A stretch of 64,000 nucleotides of DNA from Ursus arctos (lineage: Eukaryota; Chordata; Mammalia; Carnivora; Ursidae): NCBI RefSeq assembly GCF_023065955.2, contig NW_026622886.1, positions 14,208,001 to 14,272,000 of the forward strand, read 5' to 3'. The notes below the pieces were generated by a model. The model searched no databases, had not been told where the DNA came from, and saw only the letters and a list, made by a program, of their open reading frames with translations. Numbering within the stretch: the first letter of the stretch is position 1; the number at the start of each line of letters is the position of its first letter. Both the position numbers and the translations under genes were made by a program. Positions 34,201 through 44,132 of this stretch are shown piece by piece.

Positions 34201-37200
34201 GTTCCCCTAGAAACAGACCCTAAGATGAGGATTCTGCACTGCAGGAAATTTTAGGAAGTGATCCCAGGAAATACCAGTGGGGGAAGTGAGAGAGGGACGT
34301 GGAGGCAGCCAATTGAAGGTACATTACCAAAACAGTTTTCCTCAGAAACATGGCAGCAGAATAGGAGGACCCTATGCTTGCCTCATCCCACGAATACAAC
34401 CAGATAACTATCAACTCATCCAAAATACCCCAGAAGTCAACCTGAATACTGGCAGAACAAACTCCACAACTAAAGGTAGAGAAGAGGCCACATTGAAGAA
34501 GGTAGGAAGTGCAGAGATGTGGTGTAGGGGAGAAACAGATACTGGCTTCTGTGGAGTGGAGGGAGCCATGGTCTTGGAGAAGGGCAAGAGAGAAAGAAAG
34601 AAAAGCACACAGGGGAATGCACAAAGAGAACGTTTCCCCATAGCCATTGGCTTAGAAGTGAGAGGGTCTGAATTTCATGAGTTCTTGCAACGAGACAGGC
34701 TTAAAGCTTATATTTTAAATGTCAGCAGGCTTGGCTCTGAGAGCATCTGGAGGCATTGGGGGTGCTCTAGAAGAGAAGGTAGGCAAACAACTCGGGGATA
34801 TACAGTGCAGAAGCAACAATCTGAAGAGCACCTGGGCTGCACAGTGGGGAGATTATTTTCTCTTCTCAGACCATGTCCCTTAGAAGAAACATTCATGGGA
34901 GACCTCTCGAGGAACAAGGGAGCTGGCCAGTGCTATTTTCCTCCTCCACCCCTCAGCAGAAACACAGAGCCACCTGCAGGAACCAGCACAGTGTGGGCAC
35001 TGACTGACTAACTTGCTTACACCAAGCTCACACCACTGTACTCTGATGGGACTGCCCTTCTTGGCCACGTTTGCCTTAGTCCCAACACAGTGGGCCCCTA
35101 CCGCAGAAGACCAGCACAAACTCCTGCCCATACCACATCTCACCAGAGGGCTTTATAGGGCCTCGTTCTAGTGGAGGTGGTAACACATCTCATTTCACAA
35201 GCAGATCAGAGCACACCTAGTTAAAACTCACTTCATTCAGCCTGGGGACCAAACACCGCCCACAGCAGACAAGGAGAGCATCTGCAGATGGTAACCACAA
35301 ATCAAAAACTACTAATAAATATGCAAAGAATAAAGACAAACAAATCCAAATATGTCACTAAAGAAAACAGCAAACCATGAAAAAGAGAAAGATAAGGAAG
35401 GATTAGAGAAAATCTCCAGAAACAACCACAAAACAAGTAATAAATGGCAATAAATACATACCTACCAATAATTACTTTGAATTTAAATGAACTAAATCAA
35501 TGGATAGCTTTTCCAAACAGAAAATCAACAAGAAAACAATGGATGTGAATGATAACTGGATCAGATGGATTTAACAGATATATTCAGAATATTCCATCCT
35601 AAAACAACTGAATACATGTTCTTTTCAAGTACACCTGGAACATTCTCCAAAAAAGATCACATATTAAACTGCAAAACAGACCTCAACAAATTCAAGAAGA
35701 TCGAAGTCATACCATGTACCTTTTCTGACCACATTGCTTTGAAACTAGAAGTCAACCACAAGAAAAAATCTGGAAAGACAACAAATACATGGAGGTTAAG
35801 ATACTACTAAACAATGAGTGGGTCAACCAGAAAATAAAAGAAGAAATCAAAAACTACATGAAAACAAATGAAAATGAAAACGCAATGTTTCAAAACCTTT
35901 GGGATTCAGAAAAGCGGTTTTAAGAGGGAAGTTTATAGCAATACAGGTCTACCTCAAGAAGCAAGAGAAATCTCAAAAAAACTAGTAGCTAGAAAAAGAA
36001 TAACAAATGAAGCCAGCCTAAAGCTAGCAGAAGAAGGGAAATAATAAAGATTATAGCATAAATAAATGACATAGAAACTACAAAAACAATAGAACAGATC
36101 AATGAAACCAGGAGCTGGTTCTTTGAAAAAATTGATAGAATTAATAAATCCCTAGCCAGACTTATCAAAAGAGAAAGGACCCAAATAAATAAAATCACAA
36201 ATGAGAGAGGAGAAATAACAACCAACACCACAAAAATGCAAACAATTGTAAGAGAATATTATGAAAACTATTTGCCAACAAAGTGGACAACTTAGAAGAA
36301 ATGGATAAATTCCTAGAAACATATACTCTACAAAAACTAAAACAGGAAGAAATAGAAAACTTGGACAGACTGATAACCAGCAAAGAAATTGAATCAGTAA
36401 TCAAAAAACTCCCAACAAACAGAAATCCAGGACTTGAATTCTACCAAACATTTAAAGAAGAGTTAACACCTTTTCTTCTTAAACTCTTCCAGAAAAGAGA
36501 AAAGGAAGGGAAACTTCCCAAGTTCATTCTATGAGGCCAGCATTACCTTGATACCAAAACCAGATAAAGACACCACAAAAAAGAGAACTATAGGCCACTA
36601 TCTCTGGTGAATATACATGCAAATATCCTCAACAAAATACTACCAAACTGAATCCAACAATAAATTTTAAAAAATCATTCAGCACAATCAAGTGGGATTT
36701 ATTCCTGGGTTACAAGGGTGGTTCAACATTTGCAAATCAATCAACTTGACAGAACATCAATAAAGGAAACGATAAGAACCATATGATCATTTCAACATAC
36801 ACAGAAAAAGCATTTGACAAAGTGCAACATCCATTCATAATAAAAACCCTCAACAAAGTGGGGTTAGAGGGAACATACCTCAACATAATAAAGGCCATAC
36901 ATGAAAAACTCACAGCTAATATCATCCTCAATGGGGAAAAACTGAGAGCTTTTCCTCTATGGTCAGGAACAAAGATAGGGATGTCCACTCTCCCCACTTT
37001 TATTCAACATAGTCCTGGGAGTCCTAGTCACAGCAATCAGACAACAAAGAGAAATAAAAGTCATCCAAATCAGCAAGAAAGAAGTAAAACTTTCACTATT
37101 TGCAGATGACATGATACGTATATAGAAAACCCAAAAGACTCCACAAAAAACTGTTAGAACTGATAAACAAATTCAATAAAGTTGCAGGATACAGAATCAA

Positions 37201-37407
37201 TGTACAGAAATCAGCTGCATTTCTATACACCAATAATGAAGCAGCAGAAAGAGAAATTAAGGAATCAATCCCACTTACAATTGCACCAAAATAATAAGAT
37301 ACCTAGGAATAAACCTAACCAAAGAGGTGAAAGACCTGTACCCTGAAAACTATAAAATACTGATGAAAGAAATCGAAGATGGCATAAAGAAATGAAAAAG
37401 ACATTCC

Positions 37408-37605
37408 GGAGCGCCTGGGTGGCACAGTGGTTAAGCGTCTGCCTTCGGCTCAGGGTGTGATCCTGGCGTTATGGGATCGAGCCCCACATCAGGCTCCTCT
37501 GCTATGAGCCTGCTTCTTCCTCTCCCACTCCCCCTGCTTGTGTTCCCTCTCTCGCTGGCTGTCTCTATCTCTGTCGAATAAATAAATAAAATCTTTAAAA
37601 AAAAA
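37408..37605 (+). mobile_element. Can-SINE, ursid-type, inside L1
   Basis: GCGCCTGGGTGGCACAGTGG head, GGATCGAGCCCCACATCAGG body, GTCGAATAAATAAATAAAAT tail and poly(A). AAAAAGACATTCC at 37395-37407 and 37606-37618 is an exact target-site duplication within L1 ORF2. Confidence 0.97.
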
Positions 37606-38939
37606 AAAAAGACATTCCATGCCCATGGATTAGAAGAACGAATTTTGTTAAAATGTCTATACTACCCAAAGAAATCTATGCATTAATGCAATCCTTATCA
37701 AAATACCAACAGTGATCTTCACAGAACTAGAAAAAACAATCCTAAAATTTGTATGGAACTGCAAAAAAAAAAAAAAGCCCAAATATCTAAAGCAATCTTG
37801 AAAAAGAAAAGCATGGTGGGAGGCATCATAACTCCGGACTTGAAGTTATATTACAAAGCTGTAGTGATCAAAATAGTATGGTGCTGGCACAAAAATAGAT
37901 GCATACATCAATAGAACAGAGTAGAAAACCCAGAAATGAACCCACAATTATACGGCCAATTAATCTTTCACAAAGCAAGAAGAATATCCAATGAAAAAAG
38001 ACTGTCTCTTCAACAAATGGTGTTGGGAAAACTGTACAGCAACAAATGAATGAAACTGTACCATTCTCTTCACCATATGCAAAAATAAACTCGAAATGGA
38101 TTAAAGACCTCAGTGTGAGACCTGAAACCATAGAAGTCCTTGAAGAAAGCACAGGCAATAATTTCTCTGACATCAGCCATAGCAACTTTTTTCTAGATAG
38201 GTCTCCTGAGGCAAGGGAAACAAAAGCAAAAATAAACTATTGGGACTACATCAAAACCAAACAAAACAGGAAAAAAACACATTTCTGCACAACAAAGGAA
38301 ACAGTCAACAAAACTAAAAGGCAACCTTATGGAATGGGAGAAGATATTTGCAAATGACATAACTGCTAAAGGGCTAGTATCCATAGTATATAAAGAACTT
38401 ATACAACTCAACAACTTTTAAAAAAATGAAAAATCTGATTTAAAAATGGGCAGAAGACACAAATAGACATTTTTCCAAAGAAGACATACAGATGGCCAAC
38501 AGACACATGAAAATATGCTCAACTTCACTTACCATGAGGGAAATGTTAATCAAAACTACATGAGACATCCCCTCACACCTGTCAGAATGGCTAAAATCAA
38601 CAATGAAGAAATAGCAAGTGTTGGCAAGGATGTGGAGAAAGGGGAACCCTCTTACACTGTTGGTGGGAATGCAAACTGGTGCAGCCACTGTGGAAAACAT
38701 ATAGAGGTCCCTCAGAAAGTTAAAAATAGAATATCCTCCAATCTAGTAATTGCACTACTAAGTATTTACCCAAAGAATACAAAAATTCTAATTCAAAGGG
38801 ATACATGCACCCCGATGTTTATTGCAGCATTATTTACAATAGCCAGATTATGGAAACAGCCCAAGTGTCCATCGACTGATGAGTGGATAAAGATGTGCGA
38901 TATATACGGATTACATGGAATAATGTGTATATCCCATAT

Positions 38940-39000
38940 AATACATACCATATATATATGGAATACATATATATATGTATATGTATACATATATATAACG
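38940..39000. repeat. TA/TG-rich low complexity in L1
   Basis: Alternating TATA, TATG and CATA units, strongly self-complementary, expanded within the L1 3' region where the family normally has a short TATATACAC-type segment. Confidence 0.85.
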
Positions 39001-39414
39001 GAATATCATTCCACCATAAAAAAAGAACGAAATCTTGCCATTTTGCCTTTTGCAATGGCATAGAGCTGGAGAGTGTTATGCTAATAAAATAAGTCAGTCA
39101 GAGAAAGACAAATACTATATGATTTCACTCACATGTGGAATTTAAGAAACAAAGCAAACAAGCAAAGGAAAAAGAGAGAGAGGCAAACCAAAAAACAGAC
39201 TCTTAATTATGGAGAACAAATTGATGGTGGCCAAGAGGGGAGGTGGGGGGGGTGTTAAATAGATGAAGGGAATTAAGGAGTGCACTTGTGATGCGTACCG
39301 GATGACGTATGGAACTGTCGAACCACTGTATCGTACACCTGAAACTAACATTACACTGCATATTAACTAACTGGAACTTAAATAAAAACTTTTTTTTAAA
39401 AAAGTACATTACCA

Positions 39415-39604
39415 GGGGCGCCTGGGTGGCTCAGTCGTTAAGCGTCTGCCTTCGGCTCAGGGCGTGATCCCGGCGTTCTGGGATCGAGCCCCACATCAGG
39501 CTCCTCCGCTGGGAGGCTGCTTCTTCCTCTCCCACTCCCCCTGCTTGTGTTCCCTCTCTCGCTGGCTGTCTCTCTCAGTCAAATAAATAAAATCTTAAAA
39601 AAAA
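39415..39604 (+). mobile_element. Can-SINE in the L1 3' target-site duplication
   Basis: GGGGCGCCTGGGTGGCTCAG then TCGTTAAGCGTCTGCC head, GGGATCGAGCCCCACATCAG body, TCAAATAAATAAAATCTT tail. The 17-bp run A(6)GTACATTACCA at 39398-39414 repeats exactly at 39605-39621. It therefore inserted into the right-hand duplication of the L1, after the L1. Confidence 0.97.
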
Positions 39605-39629
39605 AAAAAAGTACATTACCAAAACAGTT

Positions 39630-39955
39630 ACCTCTAGGCCACTGGAACACTGTGAGCCTCTGGGAGGTAGCATGAAAAAGCTGTTCAGTTCTAACCCACT
39701 TAAAGAGCAAGGGACCTGGGATATTTATACAGCCACTGCCATCAATCGTTGGTTAAAGACTAGTGGCGGCAGGGAAAAGGGTGTCAGGATGGGGAAATGA
39801 GCATAATTCCCCCAGCACTTCTGGCCTGCTCTGATGGCCAGGGGAACAGATGCAGATCCTTGCAGTCGGAAGTCAGCCAGGGCCTGCCAAAACGGTGAAG
39901 ACCTAAGGAACATGGGAGGGGTTCCCGACCGCACCTGCTACACCGCTTAGCTCTG
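39630..39955. other. Unassigned non-coding region
   Basis: Unique DNA continuing the locus that the L1 split at 34,338. No exon recognised. Confidence 0.45.
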
Positions 39956-39959
39956 CAGG

Positions 39960-40095
39960 CATCAGCTTTCCTCCATGTGTAAAATGGGAATCCTAACAGC
40001 ACCTCACAGAGCAGCTGTGAAATTAAATGAGATGGCGCCTATGCCCTACATCGCACATGGAGCGCACAGCAAGTTCAGTAAATGTGAGCTCCGTG
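39960..40095 (+). repeat. MIR SINE 3' fragment
   Basis: CATGTGTAAAATGGGAATCC, then a CACCTCACAGAGCAGCTGTG block, AAATTAAATGAGATGGCG and AGCAAGTTCAGTAAATGTGA follow the MIR 3' half. Confidence 0.8.
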
Positions 40096-40298
40096 AGAAA
40101 GACAAAGAGGGAAGCACATAGGAAGCCCAAGAGGAATGACTAGGGAGAAGTAGGAGGTGGCAAATAGGGGAAAAAAGGGAAAAAAATAACTTTTATAAAT
40201 TGAAAATACAAAACAGACCTTGTGAAAGAAGCAATATTCTTCAACACGTTCCAGCAGCAAACAGGGCTTCCCACAAAGGCCTTTCAAGAGATTTGCTT

Positions 40299-40476
40299 CC
40301 TGGGGGGCCTGGGGGGCTGACACTGGATTTCGGCTCAGGTCATGATCTCAGGGTCATGGGATCAAGCCCCGCATTGGGCTCTGCACTCAGTGCAGAGTCT
40401 GCTTGTCCCTCTCCCTCTGTTCCTCCTCCTGCTCTCTCTCTCTGTCTCTCAAATAAATAAAACCTTTAAAAAAGAG
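40299..40476 (+). mobile_element. Can-SINE with deleted head
   Basis: TGGGGGGCCTGGGGGGCTGA then directly CACTGGATTTCGGCTCAGGT: the segment normally between them is gone and the head is G-rich. The CT-rich body and AAATAAATAAAACC tail are intact. AGAGATTTGCTT flanks it at 40287-40298 and 40477-40488. Confidence 0.93.
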
Positions 40477-40489
40477 AGAGATTTGCTTT

Positions 40490-40935
40490 TTGAGAGTCAA
40501 CAAGAAGGTTTAAACAGCAAAACTCTTCATTGCCTGAAGGTTGATAAATACAGTGGCAAGAAAGGGGAGAAGAGAAAGGACCTGTTTTTCTGAAATTATG
40601 CTTCTCGCTTACATACTGTCTTTACCAGTGAGGAGGGTAATTAGTTCTCTCAGTATGACAAGCGCACCCAAGTTTCTGCTTTTTCTAAGAGGGAAAGGAA
40701 ATTGGTTCATAAAGGTGTTAGCTCTGTTTTTTAAAAATGAAGTGAAATGAAAACTCTTTTATTCATTTTAAATTAATCTCTTTTTATTAATTTATTTGTA
40801 ATGGGTCTGGACTCCAATTTTTTTCTTCCCAGCCAGTCGTAAGCTCATAGCTCCTTAGTAGATATTATGTCTGCTCATTCCCTAGTTCAGACTCTCATCA
40901 TGTCTTGTGCAGATGCTTCATTCGACATTTATTTA
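40490..40935. other. Unassigned non-coding region
   Basis: AT-rich unique DNA, no recognised element. Confidence 0.45.
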
Positions 40936-40941
40936 TCCCAC

Positions 40942-41271
40942 CCAACTGGGTGGCCTACGACTCAGTTCAATTCTGGCGCTATCGACCAGGAGATAGCATC
41001 AGAATCCACAGGTTAAGGGCCCAGTCCCACAAGACTGCCCCCTCCTCCACTTCACATGCTGACAGCAGAGTCCAGGCTGTCACCTGTGCTTCTGTTCAAC
41101 TGGCTATGAATCAGAGGTTTCCACAACCCCCTCCTCAGGTTCAGTTAATTTGCTCACAGAACTCAGAGAAACATCTTGCTAGGTCACTGGTTTATCAGAG
41201 GATGTAATTCAGGAAGAGCCAGATGTGGGGCAAGAGGGCGTAGAGTTTCTATGCTCTGTCAGAGTGACATT
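40942..41271 (+). mobile_element. LTR-like interspersed repeat, copy 2 (partial)
   Basis: Homologous to 29,631-29,960 in the same orientation and truncated after GTTTCTATGCTCTGTCAGAG. Shares CCTCCTCCACTTCA, CTGGCTATGAATCAGAGGTT and CTGGTTTATCAGAGGATGTA blocks. The palindrome at 40,969-41,004 is imperfect here. Confidence 0.7.
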
Positions 41272-41440
41272 CAAAGCAAGGATAGGGATGGGAACAGTAA
41301 GGGTAGGGGTTCAAGGAAGGCCTCACTGGGTGAGTAAGACTGAGCAAGGACCTGAAGGAGGTGAAGGGGTGAATCCTGAGGTATCTGGGGAACAGCATTT
41401 CCGGCAAAGGGAACAGCAAGTTCAAAGGCCAAGAGGTTTT
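41272..41440 (-). repeat. L2 fragment
   Basis: CAAGGAAGGCCTCACTGGGT, AAGGACCTGAAGGAGGTGAA, CAGCATTTCCGGCAAAGGGA and ACAGCAAGTTCAAAGGCC match reverse-complement L2. The 140-codon open frame here is repeat-derived. Confidence 0.8.
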
Positions 41441-41576
41441 AAACACACTGATTTTGAGTTACCAACTAGACATCCAAGCGGAGCTGCCGAGGGGGTGGCT
41501 GCATGCAGGAAGACCCTAGAGTTCAGGGGAGATCACCGAGAGCACCTGCTCTTGCTTTGGGCCCACCTTCCTCCAG

Positions 41577-41691
41577 GCAGGGTGACCAACTGTCCTGGCT
41601 TCCCTGGGACTGAGAGGTTTTCCAGGATGCAGAACAGTCAGTTCTAAAACCAGCGGAGTCCTGAGTAACAGTTGGTCACCATAATTCCAGG
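41577..41691. mobile_element. Small hAT-type MITE with inverted ends
   Basis: Starts CAGGGTGACCAACTGTCCTG and ends ACAGTTGGTCACCATAA, so the ends are near inverted repeats. The opening recalls non-autonomous DNA transposons of the MER53 type. Flanks TCCAGG are similar on both sides. A related copy is at 60,322-60,464. Confidence 0.65.
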
Positions 41692-41739
41692 CCATCCTAC
41701 GCACTGCCAGGGGGATCTTGTAAAATATAATCCTAACAA

Positions 41740-42100
41740 AGGAGTCCTAAAAACCCTTCAATGGTCCTTCCAGCTTGAAAGATAAAAGTTAAAGTTCTAT
41801 AGAATTTAGCATAAAAGTCCTTTCCTACACTGGCCTGCTATCTCTCCTGCCCCTCCCTCACCAGCACCCCGTCCCCTGTTGGCCACCCCCACAGCCAACA
41901 CACCTTTCTCAACAACCATCCAGCTCACGGCTTCCTGAATAAGTTAACATATTCTCATCTGTTCTCTTTGCCCACCCCACACCTGACCTCCACCTCTTGG
42001 TGTAGCTAAAATCCCTTTCTCACTCAAGTCTCATTTCATGTCCAGGCTCCTGGGAGCCTTCCTGGCTGATACATATGTTTTACCTCCACGTCCATGGTGC
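41740..42100 (+). repeat. L2 LINE fragment
   Basis: CCCTTCAATGGTCCTTCCAG, ATAAAAGTTAAAGTTCTATA, CTACACTGGCCTGCTATCTC and CTCAAGTCTCATTTCATGTC are L2 ORF2/3'-region landmarks. Confidence 0.8.
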
Positions 42101-42329
42101 TCACTCTAAATCCTGCCACGGGCTGAATCCACGTTTAGTGGGTTCTGAAGCTTATACAGTTGGAGGGGCCCTCTTTAGGAAAAATAATACAAAACTACAA
42201 ATACAGATGTAGGCATAAAGGTGGGTTATTTATTTAGGAGGGACACACAAAAATGAAAAGTTCTAAAGATTAAGATTCATAGTAAATCTCCCTCTGACCC
42301 CATCCTTTCCACCCTGCATGGTAATCGTA

Positions 42330-42465
42330 GGGTTACTTGTCTGTCTCTCTTAGACTGTAAGCTCTTTGGGGGCAGAGAACTTACTTGGTGTGTTTTGACT
42401 TCCTGATTGCCCAGTACATAGGAGCAGCTCAATGGATGTCTGTTGACTGACTAAATGAATGGTCA
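42330..42465 (+). repeat. L2 3'-end fragment
   Basis: TCTTAGACTGTAAGCTCTTT, GGGGGCAGAGAACTTACTTG and CAGCTCAATGGATGTCTGTT followed by a GACTAAATGAATGG end match the L2 terminus. Confidence 0.85.
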
Positions 42466-43725
42466 GGCTGGGGGTGACAAAGAACACCGGTCTCTGAGTC
42501 AGATCCTGGTTTTCACGACCTTGGCCACTGACCAGTTGTATTACCTGAAGACAAGAAATAAGGAAACTAACCTCCCAGAGATTAAAATTCATTGGGTGAG
42601 CTACCTACATGAAACAGCCAGATGGGGTGCCTGACCGGAAGAGGTGCTGAGTAAATACCTACTTACTCTCTTTTCCGAGCCTTGGGTTCTGTTTGCCTTC
42701 CGTCAGTCATATATCCCCCAGGCTGGGATAGCAGCCAGAAGGTGATGCCTATGAATACATGAACTTACTTAGCTCCGCTGTCTTACATTTCAGAACCAAA
42801 ATCAATGTTTTAGCTGAAATATTTCCCTGCCACTCACGAGTTAAGATTACTTAATTGATCTTTTGACCCTCCTATTTGTCTACAGGTCAGAAGGTACGTC
42901 TATAATGTGCCTCTGCATGCTTGAACTCAGTCCAGGGTCTGTAAATAAGGATGGGAGAGTGCTGTTTCTGCCATTTAAGCCAATCAATGTTATTGTTTTA
43001 AAGAAACCAATTTCCTTCCTTGTAAACCCAAGTATATAAAAAATAAATAATTCAGCTTCCCTGAAATATTTATTATGGGCAGGTGGCATTTCTGCTCTCT
43101 GAGAAAAGCAAGTTATCTAAGAATTGGATGCCTTTGGGTAACGACGCCACCAGCGCTAATCTTAGCAACTCTGTATCCATTGCTTTTGGTCATTTGTCCA
43201 ATGAGCGGAGCAACCTTGGGAGTTAAGTAGAGCACCACCATTTTAAAGATGAAGAAACACAAGAAAGAGTAAGTAGGGTTACAGAGCCAGTAAGCTCAGG
43301 AGTCAGTATTCCAACTCATCTCTTTTGAACATGCTGCTACTCTTTGGGGAGAGCAAAAGTTACAGTCCAGAGTGACAGCTCTTACAAAGGACAACAATCC
43401 CTAGAAAGTCTTTCCAATTGAGCCATGCTGCTTGTCTGTATCCCCCGGATGGGGCCCAGCGTTTATTATACATGCATGGTGTCCAACTCGCTGTGCCTGG
43501 TTCAGTAACCGGCATCCCAAACCAGGCTCTGATCTCTCAGGCTGAGACATATGTTTGGGCCAGTGAAGATCTTCAGATAACATCCCTGGGTATTTCTTTT
43601 GGAAATTCTCTGGCTTTGAGATGACTTAGCTCACTCTGGTGTTTGCTAAATGTTGCTCAGGTGGCTGTTGCAATCAGTCTCTGCTCTTTCTTGGATGGAA
43701 ATTACCTGTTGTTGATGATGACGAT
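42466..43725. other. Mostly unassigned, with MIR scraps
   Basis: Possible MIR scraps at 42,500-42,560 (plus) and 43,235-43,325 (minus; AAAGATGAAGAAACACAAGA, CAGAGCCAGTAAGCTCAGGA). The rest is unique. No exon recognised. Confidence 0.4.
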
Positions 43726-43729
43726 GATG

Positions 43730-43945
43730 GTTAAAACTAACATTTATCCAGTACTTACTACATGCCAAGGACTGTGCTAACAGCCTTATAAAATTTCATT
43801 TAATTCTTAGAACAATCTTGGAGGTGGATATTAACGTCCTCATTTTTTTAACTGAGACACTTGAGGCCTACGACGTTGCAGGAAATAACTAGTTCTAGAC
43901 AACACAGGTAACAAGTAACCAGCACAGCCAGGATTCAGAATGGTC
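43730..43945 (-). repeat. MIR SINE, nearly full length
   Basis: ATCCAGTACTTACTACATGC, CAAGGACTGTGCTAACAGCC, TCATTTAATTCTTAGAACAA, then a GAGACACTTGAGGCC block and CAGCACAGCCAGGATTCAGA: reverse-complement MIR order. Confidence 0.88.
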
Positions 43946-44095
43946 AGTTGGGGCCTTGCCAGTCATACGATGGATGTGCCTTTAGCTGGTATGATAATTC
44001 CAGTGGGAGAACAGTATTAGCTATTATGTAGCATAATCTCTAGCCATATTTAGGAGATATCTTTATTTCTAAGCAAAGGGTATGTATCCCTCCCT

Positions 44096-44100
44096 CCATG

Positions 44101-44130
<30 letters not shown>
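44096..44130. repeat. (ATCC)n microsatellite
   Basis: CATCCATCCATCCATCC array with one CGTCC interruption. Confidence 0.92.

Positions 44131-44132
<2 letters not shown>

Larger units (their letters stand above)
34338..39403 (+). mobile_element. Carnivore-lineage L1 with intact ends and internal deletions
   Basis: The left end (AACATGGCAGCAGAATAGGA) and following text match the L1 5' UTR as I recall it. The right end (ACACCTGAAACTAACATTAC, then AATAAAAAC and A/T tail) is the 3' UTR. Between them the sequence passes from 5' UTR-like text to the start of ORF2 near 35,450 (ACATACCTACCAATAATTAC) with no ORF1 text I can recognise. It then skips most of the endonuclease, resuming near 35,565. Visible ORF2 pieces are the endonuclease S-D-H motif (about 35,730), the F-A-D-D reverse-transcriptase motif at 37099-37110 and the C-terminal [14 protein letters not shown] and HPLTPVRMAK blocks. 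Many stops and frameshifts make it inactive. GTACATTACCAAAACAGTT flanks it at 34319-34337 and 39611-39629, a 19-bp target-site duplication. It hosts one SINE, and a second lies in its right duplication. Confidence 0.92.

Noticed and set aside
34277..35011. Longest open frame in the window (244 codons, plus)
   Set aside because: It spans the L1 5' junction and 5' UTR-like region, is not L1 ORF1, and has no recognisable domain; GC-rich L1 5' UTRs often hold such frames.
38940..39000. TA-rich palindromic stretch as a replication or regulatory site
   Set aside because: It is an expanded simple repeat at a known TATATA-prone position of the L1 3' region.
41225..41647. 140-codon plus frame
   Set aside because: Covers the end of an LTR-like repeat, an L2 fragment and a MITE; composite of repeats.
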